Shown piece by piece: positions 1 through 6,046 of a DNA stretch of 16,632 nucleotides. Position numbers and translations under genes: made by a program. The notes below the pieces were generated by a model. That model made no database searches. It was not told the DNA's origin and worked only from the letters and a program-made list of their open reading frames with translations. The stretch is from DATNBT01 sp964579765 (GTDB lineage: Bacteria; Acidobacteriota; Vicinamibacteria; Vicinamibacterales; CAVVIG01), in NCBI GenBank assembly GCA_964579765.1, contig CAZOIK010000298.1, forward strand, positions 1 to 16,632, given 5' to 3'. Every line of letters starts with the position of its first letter. The first letter of the stretch is position 1.

Positions 1-1050
1 CGTCGGCCGGATCGCCTCGTGCGCGTCCTGCGCGTCGGCCTTCGAACGGTAGACGTTCGGCTTCTCCGGCAGGTAGTCGCCGCCGAACGCCGTCCTGATG
101 TGATCGCGGACGGCCGTGAGCGCCTCGTCCGACACGCGCACCGAGTCGGTGCGCATGTAGGTGATGAGGCCGATCGGACCGTCGACGCCGAGGCCGGGCA
201 GCTCGATGCCTTCGTACAGCTGCTGCGCCAGCATCATCGTCTTCTTGACCGGAAAGCGCGCCGTCTGCTGCAGCTTGCTCGTGATGAACGGCGGCGCGGC
301 GTGGCGCTTGCGCTCCTTGGTCGTGACGGACGAGACGGTCCACGTCGCGTGCTCGAGATCCTTCAGCACCGCGTTCGACTCGGTCTCGCTGCTGACCGTG
401 ACGTTCTCGCCGGCTTTCTTCAGCAGCTTCGCTTCGAATTCAGGCGGCTGCGCCGCCGCGAGCCGCGCGAACACGTGCCAGTACTCCACCGGCACGAACT
501 TCTCGATCTCGCGCTCGCGATCGCAAATCAGCTTGAGCGCGACCGACTGGACGCGTCCGGCGCTGAGGCCGCGGCGGACCTTGTCCCAGAGCAGCGGGCT
601 GATCTTGTAGCCGACGAGCCGATCGAGCACGCGGCGCGCGCGCTGCGCCGCGACCATCTTCTCGTCGATGGCCCGCGGGTTGTCGAGCGCGGCATTCACG
701 GCCTTCTTGGTGATCTCGTTGAAGGTCAGGCGATGGAACTTCCGCTTCTTCCCCTTCAACTCCTGCGTGAGATGCCAGCCGATGGCCTCGCCCTCGCGAT
801 CGGGGTCGGTCGCGACGTAGATGTCGGTCGCGTCCTTCGCCGCGTCCTTCAGCTCTTTGATGACCTTCTTCCGCGATTCGATGGACTCGTACGTTTCCTC
901 GAAGTCGTTGTCGATGTCCACGCCGAGCTTGCTCTTCGGCAGATCGCGGATGTGGCCCATCGACGCGACGACTTTGTAGTCGCGGCCCAGGTATTTGTTG
1001 ATGGTCTTCGCCTTCGCGGGCGATTCGACCACGACGAGTGCTTTAGCCAT
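1..1050 (-). CDS. topA: DNA topoisomerase I (N-terminal 350 residues, cut by window edge)
   Basis: Type IA topoisomerase, which relaxes negatively supercoiled DNA by nicking one strand through a tyrosine linkage. The translation opens MAKALVVVESPAKAKTINKY, the Toprim start with catalytic Glu9. The acidic DPDREGE metal site follows at about residues 82-88. The central TopA domain carries AGRVQSVAL near 164-172 and the active-site tyrosine Tyr298 in LITYMRTDSVR. The last visible residues, AHEAIRPT, are also typical. The C-terminal part, where zinc fingers or repeats usually lie, is outside the window. The ATG at 1050 is preceded closely by a purine run (GAGAG) that is only a weak ribosome binding site. 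It starts 27 bases after the dprA stop, so the two are probably cotranscribed, a common dprA-topA arrangement. Identification is certain; only the C-terminal architecture is unknown. Confidence 0.98.
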   Translation of the reverse strand, partial: MAKALVVVESPAKAKTINKYLGRDYKVVASMGHIRDLPKSKLGVDIDNDFEETYESIESRKKVIKELKDAAKDATDIYVATDPDREGEAIGWHLTQELKGKKRKFHRLTFNEITKKAVNAALDNPRAIDEKMVAAQRARRVLDRLVGYKISPLLWDKVRRGLSAGRVQSVALKLICDREREIEKFVPVEYWHVFARLAAAQPPEFEAKLLKKAGENVTVSSETESNAVLKDLEHATWTVSSVTTKERKRHAAPPFITSKLQQTARFPVKKTMMLAQQLYEGIELPGLGVDGPIGLITYMRTDSVRVSDEALTAVRDHIRTAFGGDYLPEKPNVYRSKADAQDAHEAIRPT

Positions 1051-1077
1051 CTCTCTTTTTCACCCTAACACGAGTTG

Positions 1078-2151
1078 TCAAACCCTGGCGAACCGGCCGC
1101 CCCCGACGCGCTTCACCAGACCCGCGAGTTCGAGCTCGAACAGCCGCGGCAGCAGCCGCGCCGACGTGAGGCCCGTACGTTCGGCGATCGCGTCGAGATC
1201 GCAGGCCTCGCCGGCCGGAAGTGCCGCCAGGACCGCGTCTTCGGGCGCGTCCTCGCCTCGTCCCCCCGGCGCCGGCAGACCCAGCTCCTCCAAGATATCG
1301 TCCGCAGACTCCACAATCTTTGCTCCGTCCCTGAGCAGGGCGTGTCCCCCGCGGTTCCGGCCGCTCAGCACGTTGCCCGGCACGGCCAGGACCTCACGGC
1401 CCTGCTCGAGCGCGCATCGCGCGGTGATGAGCGAGCCGCTCTTCTCGCCCGCCTCGACGATCAGCACCGCGCGCACCAGTCCGCTGATGATCCGGTTGCG
1501 CAGCGGGAAGAACTGCTTCTGAGGCGGCGTCCCCGGCACGAGTTCGCTCACGATCGCGCCGTCCGCCTCGATCTCGCGCGCGAGGCTCCGGTGCTCGGCC
1601 GGATAGACGACGTCGGCGCCAGATCCGAGCACGGCGACCGTCATGCCCCGCGCGGAGAGCGCACCGCGATGCGCCGCCGAATCGACGCCGCGCGCCAGGC
1701 CGCTGACGATGACGACGCCGCGCGCGGCGAGATCGGCCGCGAGCCGTTCGGCGACCGCGAGCGCGTACGCCGATCCGGCGCGCGATCCCACGATCGCGAC
1801 GGCGCGCGGCCCGAGCGCCTCCGCGCGGCCGCGCAACCAGAGCGCCGGCGGCGGATCGACAATCGCCGACCGCGCCGCCGGGTACGCCGCGTCGCCCCAG
1901 GCGATGAGCTGCACGCCGTGCTCGGCCGCGCGCTCGAGCGCGGCGGACGCGCGCGCCAGCAGCGACGGCCGATCCAGACCGGGCGCGGTCGCGCGGGCGA
2001 GCAGGCGATCGAGAATCCACGACGGCTCGTGCCCGGCGCGCAGCTGATCGCCGAGCGTCCGCCGCCAGCCGAACGGCGTCAACGACAGGGCGACGAGTTG
2101 CTGAAGGGTGCCAGGGTAGGACTGGGCGGGCGGCGTACACGAACGGGACAT
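1078..2151 (-). CDS. dprA: DNA-processing protein DprA (Smf)
   Basis: Binds single-stranded DNA entering the cell and loads RecA during natural transformation; it is also widespread in bacteria not known to be competent. From the ATG at 2151 the protein has 357 residues. It has an N-terminal helical SAM/HhH-like part (about 15-60), then a Rossmann-like core with VGSRAGS (121-127), SGLARGVDSAAH (150-161), FPLRNRIISG (215-224) and GSLITA (239-244). A C-terminal winged helix occupies about 300-357. An in-frame TTG/ATG pair at 2193/2190 would add 13-14 residues. I prefer 2151 because AGGAG lies five bases upstream and because a TATAAT box at 2193-2198 would start the transcript near 2186, downstream of the longer start codons. 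topA follows on the same strand. Overlapping plus-strand reading frames are shadows. Confidence 0.97.
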   Translation of the reverse strand: MSRSCTPPAQSYPGTLQQLVALSLTPFGWRRTLGDQLRAGHEPSWILDRLLARATAPGLDRPSLLARASAALERAAEHGVQLIAWGDAAYPAARSAIVDPPPALWLRGRAEALGPRAVAIVGSRAGSAYALAVAERLAADLAARGVVIVSGLARGVDSAAHRGALSARGMTVAVLGSGADVVYPAEHRSLAREIEADGAIVSELVPGTPPQKQFFPLRNRIISGLVRAVLIVEAGEKSGSLITARCALEQGREVLAVPGNVLSGRNRGGHALLRDGAKIVESADDILEELGLPAPGGRGEDAPEDAVLAALPAGEACDLDAIAERTGLTSARLLPRLFELELAGLVKRVGGGRFARV

Positions 2152-2192
2152 CGGCGCTCCTGACTCGGCGCCGGGTCGGCCTCCCGACATCA

Positions 2193-2198
2193 ATTATA
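2193..2198 (-). promoter_or_regulatory. TATAAT -10 box for dprA-topA
   Basis: The minus strand reads exactly TATAAT here, with predicted transcription start near 2186. The leader to the dprA ATG at 2151 would be about 35 bases and contains the AGGAG ribosome binding site. No convincing -35 hexamer is visible 16-18 bases upstream, so the call rests on the perfect -10, its position and the start-codon logic. Confidence 0.5.
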
Positions 2199-2281
2199 GT
2201 GAGCGCCGTGCGTTCGGGCGTGGACACGCACGACCACGTTTCGTAAATCGACCGCGGACACCACATCAGAAATCAGGCCGA

Positions 2282-2301
2282 ATTCCACGGAATACTCGTG
2301 G
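2282..2301. promoter_or_regulatory. Palindromes just upstream of the -24/-12 promoter
   Basis: ATTCCACGGAAT (2282-2293) has perfect 5-base arms around AC. An overlapping inverted pair, CCACG (2285-2289) and CGTGG (2297-2301), runs into the -24 element of the putative sigma-54 promoter. A second CGTGG/CCACG pair with a 10-base spacer lies at 2219-2238. A regulator bound here could control the TPR gene, dprA or both. The regulator is unknown, and short palindromes arise by chance, so confidence is limited. Confidence 0.35.
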
Positions 2302-2314
2302 CACATGGCTTGCT
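2299..2314 (+). promoter_or_regulatory. Sigma-54 (-24/-12) promoter candidate for the TPR/lipoprotein pair
   Basis: The sequence TGGCACATGGCTTGCT matches the sigma-54 consensus TGGCACG-N4-TTGCW at all positions except one. The invariant GG (2300-2301) and GC (2312-2313) are exactly ten bases apart. The predicted start is near 2325, which leaves an 11-base leader before the ATG at 2336. A sigma-70-like TATAGT at 2323-2328 overlaps the same stretch and would instead give a nearly leaderless transcript. No other equally good -24/-12 site was found in the window by eye. Confidence 0.55.
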
Positions 2315-2322
2315 GCGTGCGC

Positions 2323-2328
2323 TATAGT
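2323..2328 (+). promoter_or_regulatory. TATAGT, alternative sigma-70 -10 box for the TPR gene
   Basis: TATAGT matches the -10 consensus at 5 of 6 bases. Its start would fall near 2335, essentially at the ATG (2336), implying a leaderless message; consistent with this, no Shine-Dalgarno is visible. No TTGACA-like element lies at the proper spacing. It competes with the -24/-12 reading of the same region. Confidence 0.35.
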
Positions 2329-2335
2329 CGATTCG

Positions 2336-2701
2336 ATGAAGGTCACGCCGCGCTTCGTTGCCGTTCTGCTGTTCGGCGCACTCATGGCCTCGGCAACGCC
2401 AGCGCGCGCCGACTCGCGATCGACCGCGCGCGAGCAGGTCGAGTTCGGCATCAACGTCGCGCAGCGCGGGCTCTGGCGCGAGGCGATCTACCGCTGGGAA
2501 AAAGCGGTGGAGCTCGATCCGAACTACGCCGCCGCCTTCAACGATCTCGCCATTGCGTACGAGCACGAGGGACAGCTCGAGAAGGCCCGTAAGGCGTACG
2601 AGCGGGCGCTGGCGCTCGACCCGAACAACGCGCAGATTCGGCAGAACTACGATCTCTTCAAGGAAATCAATGATCGTGCGGCTCAGACGAAAGACCGGTA
2701 G
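2336..2701 (+). CDS. Exported tetratricopeptide-repeat protein, small
   Basis: A 121-residue protein with a Sec-type signal peptide: Lys2 and Arg6, a hydrophobic stretch at about 7-19, and a likely cut after ARA at residue 25. It then carries two TPR-like units at about 31-64 and 65-98. The second is textbook (AAAFNDLAIAYEHEGQLEKA, then ALALDPNN), the first looser. A short polar helix ends the protein. TPR units bind partner proteins, so a periplasmic scaffold role is likely but the partner is not evident. The ATG at 2336 is the only start that gives the signal peptide; no Shine-Dalgarno is visible, and the start lies 11 bases after the predicted sigma-54 transcription start. Its 3' end overlaps the next gene by 32 bases, which implies joint expression and perhaps joint function with that lipoprotein. 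Confidence 0.85.
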   Translation: MKVTPRFVAVLLFGALMASATPARADSRSTAREQVEFGINVAQRGLWREAIYRWEKAVELDPNYAAAFNDLAIAYEHEGQLEKARKAYERALALDPNNAQIRQNYDLFKEINDRAAQTKDR

Positions 2702-3515
2702 CCGGCTCATCGCAACGGGCGTCGCTGCGATTGCGGCCGCCGCGCTGAGCGCGGCCTGTGGCGCCTCGACGTACGAAGTGCCGGTCGAGACGCCGATTCC
2801 GGCGAAGCTCGACGTCACGCCGTTCCAGCGCATCCTCGTCGCCGGATTCGTCGCCGGCGGCAGCGAGGACGTGGACACCAATCAGGAAACGGTGCGCCTG
2901 CTGCGCAGCCAGCTTCGCAGCAAGTCCGAACTGCGCGTCATCGACGCCGATCCGCTGCAGCTCGTGCAGGTCGCGCAGGAACAGAACAAGACCGCCACCG
3001 CCGAGGCGCCGCAGGCCGAGGGGCTGGCGGTGAGGACGACGTCGGCGCCCGACAGCACCGCGGCGACCGCGCTGCCCCAGAAGATCAAAGACGAGAAAGA
3101 TCTCGAGGCCTACAGCCGGCTGTTCGCGAACACGGCGTACTGGAAGCGGATTGGCGAGGAGTATCAGAACCCGCTCATCGTCACGGGCTCGGTGCTGTTC
3201 GTCCCGCGCACCTCGTCGGGGCTCGTCACGCGCGAGACGGAGGTGTACGACAGCCTCGGCCGGCGCAACGTCATCCCGCAGCGCGTCTACATGGAGCGCA
3301 AGGGCTTCATGCTGAAGCCGAAGTTCATCTTCATCGACGGCCGGACGGGCGCGACTATCTCGTCGCTCTCCCGCAGCGAAGAAGTGCTCTACAACGCCAA
3401 CAACGACACGCCCGCGCTCTCGTCGTATTTCGAGCTGATGGACCGCATCGTGCCCGACTTCCTGGGCACGCTCAGCACGCAGAAGATCAAGGGCACCCGC
3501 GTCCTCTTGAAGTAG
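2670..3515 (+). CDS. Predicted lipoprotein of unknown function (possible CsgG-like fold)
   Basis: A 281-residue protein. Residues 1-29 form a signal with basic residues at 4-12 and a hydrophobic core at 13-26, ending LSAAC with Cys30. The cysteine position suits a lipoprotein, although Ser rather than Leu at -3 makes the lipobox weak. The body reads as an alpha/beta domain beginning near residue 47 (FQRILVAGFVAGG), with a later IVTGSVLF strand and a KPKFIFIDGRTGATI strand pair. This layout vaguely recalls CsgG-like or GNA1162-like outer-membrane lipoproteins, which is an impression and not a family assignment. The ATG at 2670 is chosen because AAGGA lies about five bases upstream and the signal peptide begins there; the open frame upstream is only a shadow of the TPR gene. 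It overlaps the TPR gene by 32 bases. Confidence 0.75.
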   Translation: MIVRLRRKTGSRLIATGVAAIAAAALSAACGASTYEVPVETPIPAKLDVTPFQRILVAGFVAGGSEDVDTNQETVRLLRSQLRSKSELRVIDADPLQLVQVAQEQNKTATAEAPQAEGLAVRTTSAPDSTAATALPQKIKDEKDLEAYSRLFANTAYWKRIGEEYQNPLIVTGSVLFVPRTSSGLVTRETEVYDSLGRRNVIPQRVYMERKGFMLKPKFIFIDGRTGATISSLSRSEEVLYNANNDTPALSSYFELMDRIVPDFLGTLSTQKIKGTRVLLK

Positions 3516-3536
3516 GCCGGGTCTTTCGGGCCCGGC
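3516..3536 (+). repeat. GC-rich hairpin directly after the lipoprotein stop codon
   Basis: GCCGGG (3516-3521) pairs with CCCGGC (3531-3536). The stem can be extended inward by a T-G and a C-G pair to a loop of about five bases. It starts on the base after TAG. There is no following T run, so it is either a 3'-end stabiliser, a Rho-type pause or part of a dispersed palindromic element together with the next hairpin. Confidence 0.5.
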
Positions 3537-3539
3537 ATC

Positions 3540-3561
3540 GGCGGCCCTGAAAAGGGCCGCC
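3540..3561 (+). repeat. Perfect 9-bp hairpin with GAAA tetraloop before rplU
   Basis: GGCGGCCCT (3540-3548) and AGGGCCGCC (3553-3561) pair perfectly around GAAA, a GNRA-type loop. No T tract follows, so it is not a classical intrinsic terminator. It sits about 55 bases before rplU, in the place where an rplU leader or an upstream transcript end would lie. It resembles the REP-like palindromes scattered through many GC-rich genomes. Confidence 0.55.
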
Positions 3562-3615
3562 CTACGTCCCAATACGTGTTTCAAGGTAAGATAGGGGTTT
3601 CGGGTAGGTGCAAAT

Positions 3616-3930
3616 ATGTACGCAATCATTCAGGCGGGCGGGCGGCAGATGCGGGTGTCTCCCGGAGGGTTTGCCACGCTCGACGGGACGGCGGGCGAGC
3701 CCGGCGCGGAAGTGACGCTCGGCAACGTGCTGCTCGTCGAAAAGGACGGCGGCGAAGTGATGGCCGGAGCGCCGTTTGTCGCCAACGCCCGGGTCGTGGC
3801 GGTGGTCGAAGGCGAGAGGCGCGGGCCGAAGATCCGCGTGTTCAAGAAGAAGCGCCGCAAGGGCATGCGCCGGACCAAGGGACACCGCGCGGTCTACACG
3901 CGCGTGAAGATCAAGGAGATCGTGGCGTAA
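3616..3930 (+). CDS. rplU: 50S ribosomal protein L21
   Basis: A component of the large ribosomal subunit that contacts 23S rRNA. The 104-residue length is normal for L21. The start MYAIIQAGGRQMRV and the basic stretch FKKKRRKGMRRTKGHR near 76-91, ending in a YTRVKIKEI strand, are family hallmarks. AGGTG lies five bases before the ATG and fixes the start. It heads the conserved rplU-rpmA-obgE order, so a promoter is expected in the 100 bases upstream, but I see only weak -10-like sequence there (TAAGAT at 3587-3592). Confidence 0.98.
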   Translation: MYAIIQAGGRQMRVSPGGFATLDGTAGEPGAEVTLGNVLLVEKDGGEVMAGAPFVANARVVAVVEGERRGPKIRVFKKKRRKGMRRTKGHRAVYTRVKIKEIVA

Positions 3931-3945
3931 GCCGCGAGCGCAGCC

Positions 3946-4203
3946 ATGGCTCATAAAAAAGGACAAGGCAGTTCGCGCAACGGCCGCGATTCCAATTCGC
4001 AGCGGCTGGGCACCAAGGCGCACGACGGCAACCTCGTCACGGGCGGCACGATCATCGTCCGCCAGCGAGGCCGCCGGTTCCGCCCCGGCCTCAACGCGGG
4101 CATCGGCAAGGACGACACCATTTTCGCCAAGGTCGCGGGCCGCGTGAAGTTCGAGAACCACGGGGCGAACGGCCGCGTCATCAGCGTCCATCCCGTCGAG
4201 TGA
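3946..4203 (+). CDS. rpmA: 50S ribosomal protein L27
   Basis: L27 has an N-terminal tail that reaches the peptidyl transferase centre. The 85 residues begin MAHKKGQGSSRNGRDSNSQR, the mature form without the cleaved leader found in Firmicutes, so the tail is exposed directly. IIVRQRGRRFRPG and VGIGKDDT-type sequence (here AGIGKDDTIFA) are diagnostic. Fifteen bases separate it from rplU. The ribosome binding site is poor, so expression probably depends on readthrough of ribosomes from rplU. Confidence 0.98.
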   Translation: MAHKKGQGSSRNGRDSNSQRLGTKAHDGNLVTGGTIIVRQRGRRFRPGLNAGIGKDDTIFAKVAGRVKFENHGANGRVISVHPVE

Positions 4204-4214
4204 ATTGGGTAATC

Positions 4215-4264
4215 TAGTGAGTGCGTGATTTGGCGACCGCAATCGCCGAATCACCGAATCACTA
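4215..4264 (+). repeat. Long interrupted hairpin with tandem CGAATCAC copies between rpmA and obgE
   Basis: GTGATTTGGCGA (4225-4236) pairs with TCGCCGAATCAC (4243-4254) as a 12-bp stem with one G-T pair and a 6-base loop. An outer TAGTGA/TCACTA pair (4215-4220, 4259-4264) could close a longer structure. The right side contains CGAATCAC twice in tandem (4247-4254, 4255-4262). It occupies most of the gap, no T run follows, and obgE begins 13 bases later with no clear Shine-Dalgarno. Either an RNA element tuning obgE or a dispersed repeat. Confidence 0.5.
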
Positions 4265-4277
4265 AGTTGGCCGATTC

Positions 4278-5336
4278 ATGTTCGTAGACGAAGTCGATAT
4301 TCACGTGGAGGCGGGCAGCGGCGGCCGCGGCTGCCTGGCGTTCCGCCGTGAGAAGTTCGTCCCGCGCGGCGGACCGAGCGGCGGCGACGGCGGTCTCGGC
4401 GGTTCGGTCTTCGTCGTCGCCAGCCCGCATACGAACACCCTCATCAGCTACCGCTTCCATCCCGAGTTCTCCGCCGAGCGCGGCGAGCACGGCATGGGCA
4501 GCAATCGCACCGGGCGCAACGGGCACGACCTCGAGCTGGCCGTGCCGATCGGCACGCTCGTGTACGAGAAGACGACCGATCCCGACCACCCGCTCGCGCT
4601 GCTCGCCGATCTCGCCGAGGACGGTCAGCGCGTGCTGGTGGCGAAAGGCGGACGCGGGGGCATGGGCAACGCGCGCTTCGCGACGGCGACCAACCGCGCG
4701 CCGCGGAAGGTGCAGCCCGGCGAACCTGGCGAGATCAGGGACCTGCGGCTCGAGATGAAGCTGCTGGCCGACGTCGGACTGGTCGGGTTCCCGAACGCGG
4801 GCAAGTCAACGCTCATCTCACGCATCTCGGCGGCCCGCCCGAAGAGCGCCGACTATCCGTTCACGACGCTGACGCCGAATCTCGGCGTGGTGCAACTGAG
4901 CGGAGATCGCAGCTTCGTCGTCGCCGACGTGCCGGGGCTGATCGAGGGCGCGCATCGCGGCCAGGGGCTCGGCCATCAGTTCCTCCGGCATCTCGAGCGG
5001 ACGAAAGTGCTCGTTCATCTCGTGGACGTCTCGAGCGGCAGCGGACGCGATCCGGTGGACGACTTCGACACCGTGCGCCGCGAACTCGAGCTCTTCGATC
5101 CCGCCTTCGCGCGGAAACCCCAGCTCGTCGCCGCCAACAAGATCGACGCGATGGACGACGAGCAGCGCGCGCAGCACCTGGAGAAGCGCGCCAAGAAGGC
5201 GCGGCTCCCCTTCTTCAGGATTTCCGGCGTGACGGGTGAGGGCGTGCCGGCCCTCCTCGAGGCCGCGTGGGCCGAGCTCGCCTCGGCGCGCGCCCGCGAG
5301 GCGGCCGCGGTGACGACGGAGCTGCACGCACGATGA
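4278..5336 (+). CDS. obgE: Obg family GTPase (ribosome assembly)
   Basis: A GTPase that associates with the 50S subunit and couples ribosome maturation to growth and the stringent response. The 352 residues show the glycine-rich Obg fold from residue 1 to about 160 (AGSGGRGCLAFRREKFVPRG and GGRGGMGN), then a G domain with G1 GFPNAGKS (170-177), switch I DYPFTTLTPN, G3 DVPGLIEGAH (217-226), G4 NKID (287-290) and G5 near ISGVTGEG. There is no extra C-terminal OCT domain. A structured spacer with no obvious Shine-Dalgarno precedes the ATG at 4278. Its TGA overlaps the nadD ATG (ATGA), so the two are translationally coupled. The position after rpmA is the usual one. Confidence 0.98.
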   Translation: MFVDEVDIHVEAGSGGRGCLAFRREKFVPRGGPSGGDGGLGGSVFVVASPHTNTLISYRFHPEFSAERGEHGMGSNRTGRNGHDLELAVPIGTLVYEKTTDPDHPLALLADLAEDGQRVLVAKGGRGGMGNARFATATNRAPRKVQPGEPGEIRDLRLEMKLLADVGLVGFPNAGKSTLISRISAARPKSADYPFTTLTPNLGVVQLSGDRSFVVADVPGLIEGAHRGQGLGHQFLRHLERTKVLVHLVDVSSGSGRDPVDDFDTVRRELELFDPAFARKPQLVAANKIDAMDDEQRAQHLEKRAKKARLPFFRISGVTGEGVPALLEAAWAELASARAREAAAVTTELHAR

Positions 5337-6046
5337 GCGTCCGCCGCATCGGCATCATGGGCGGCACGTTCGATCCGATCCACTGGGGCCACCTCGAGGC
5401 GGCGTTCGCGGCCGAAACGGCGCTGAAGCTGATGCGGCTGCTCGTCATCACGTCGAAGGTGCCGCCGCACCGCGAGGCGCCGTACGCGTCCGAGTATCAC
5501 CGCTTCGCGATGGTGGCGCTCGCGGTCGCGGGACGCAGCGGCTGGCGCGCGTCCGATCTGGAGCTGCGGTTCGACACCGAGTCGTACACCGCATCGACGC
5601 TGCTGAAATTCCACGAGCGCGGCTACGCGCCGGCCGAATTGTTCTTCATCATCGGCGCCGACGCGTTCGCCGAAATCGTGAGCTGGAAGGACTATCCGGC
5701 GGTGCTCGAGTACGCGCACTTCGCGGTCGTCTCGCGCCCCGGGCACCCGATCGACGACCTGCCGCACCGGCTGCCGAAGCTGGCCGACCGGATGGTGAAG
5801 CCGCCGCTCGACGCCATCAGCCATCTCGACCCGATGATCGTCCTCATCGACAGCCCCACGTCGGACGTCTCGGCCACCGCAATCCGCGATCGCCGCGCGC
5901 GCGGAGAGTCGATCGCCGGCCTCGTGCCCGACGCGGTGCGTCAGCACATCGAGCAGCACGGTCTCTACACAGGGCGGACGCCGGGCCGGCGCGCGAGCGA
6001 CGCGGCCGTCACGGCCGAAGCAGGCAGGGTGCATGGCGAAAACTGA
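5333..6046 (+). CDS. nadD: Nicotinate-nucleotide adenylyltransferase
   Basis: Joins nicotinate mononucleotide with ATP to form deamido-NAD in the cytoplasm, the shared step of NAD synthesis. The 237 residues begin MSVRRIGIMGGTFDPIHWGH, holding the GTFDPxHxGH nucleotidyltransferase motif. FIIGADAF and the C-terminal SDVSATAIRDRRARG (ISxTxIR-like) complete the signature. The ATG at 5333 overlaps the obgE stop; the longer open frame upstream lies inside obgE. The core family sequence ends near HIEQHGLY, and about 25 further residues rich in Arg, Gly and Ala follow. The last codons lie in or beside a hairpin repeat shared with the start of rsfS, so the tail may be a recent addition. It overlaps rsfS by 14 bases. 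Confidence 0.97.
   Translation: MSVRRIGIMGGTFDPIHWGHLEAAFAAETALKLMRLLVITSKVPPHREAPYASEYHRFAMVALAVAGRSGWRASDLELRFDTESYTASTLLKFHERGYAPAELFFIIGADAFAEIVSWKDYPAVLEYAHFAVVSRPGHPIDDLPHRLPKLADRMVKPPLDAISHLDPMIVLIDSPTSDVSATAIRDRRARGESIAGLVPDAVRQHIEQHGLYTGRTPGRRASDAAVTAEAGRVHGEN

Noticed and set aside
1075..2163. Long plus-strand frame of 362 codons opposite dprA
   Set aside because: It is Arg-rich, low-complexity antisense translation of dprA, which has clear family motifs; typical shadow of GC-rich coding DNA.
2358..2669. Upstream extension of the lipoprotein frame
   Set aside because: Lies in the +2 frame of the TPR gene with Arg/Ser-rich nonsense; the Shine-Dalgarno and signal peptide support the ATG at 2670.
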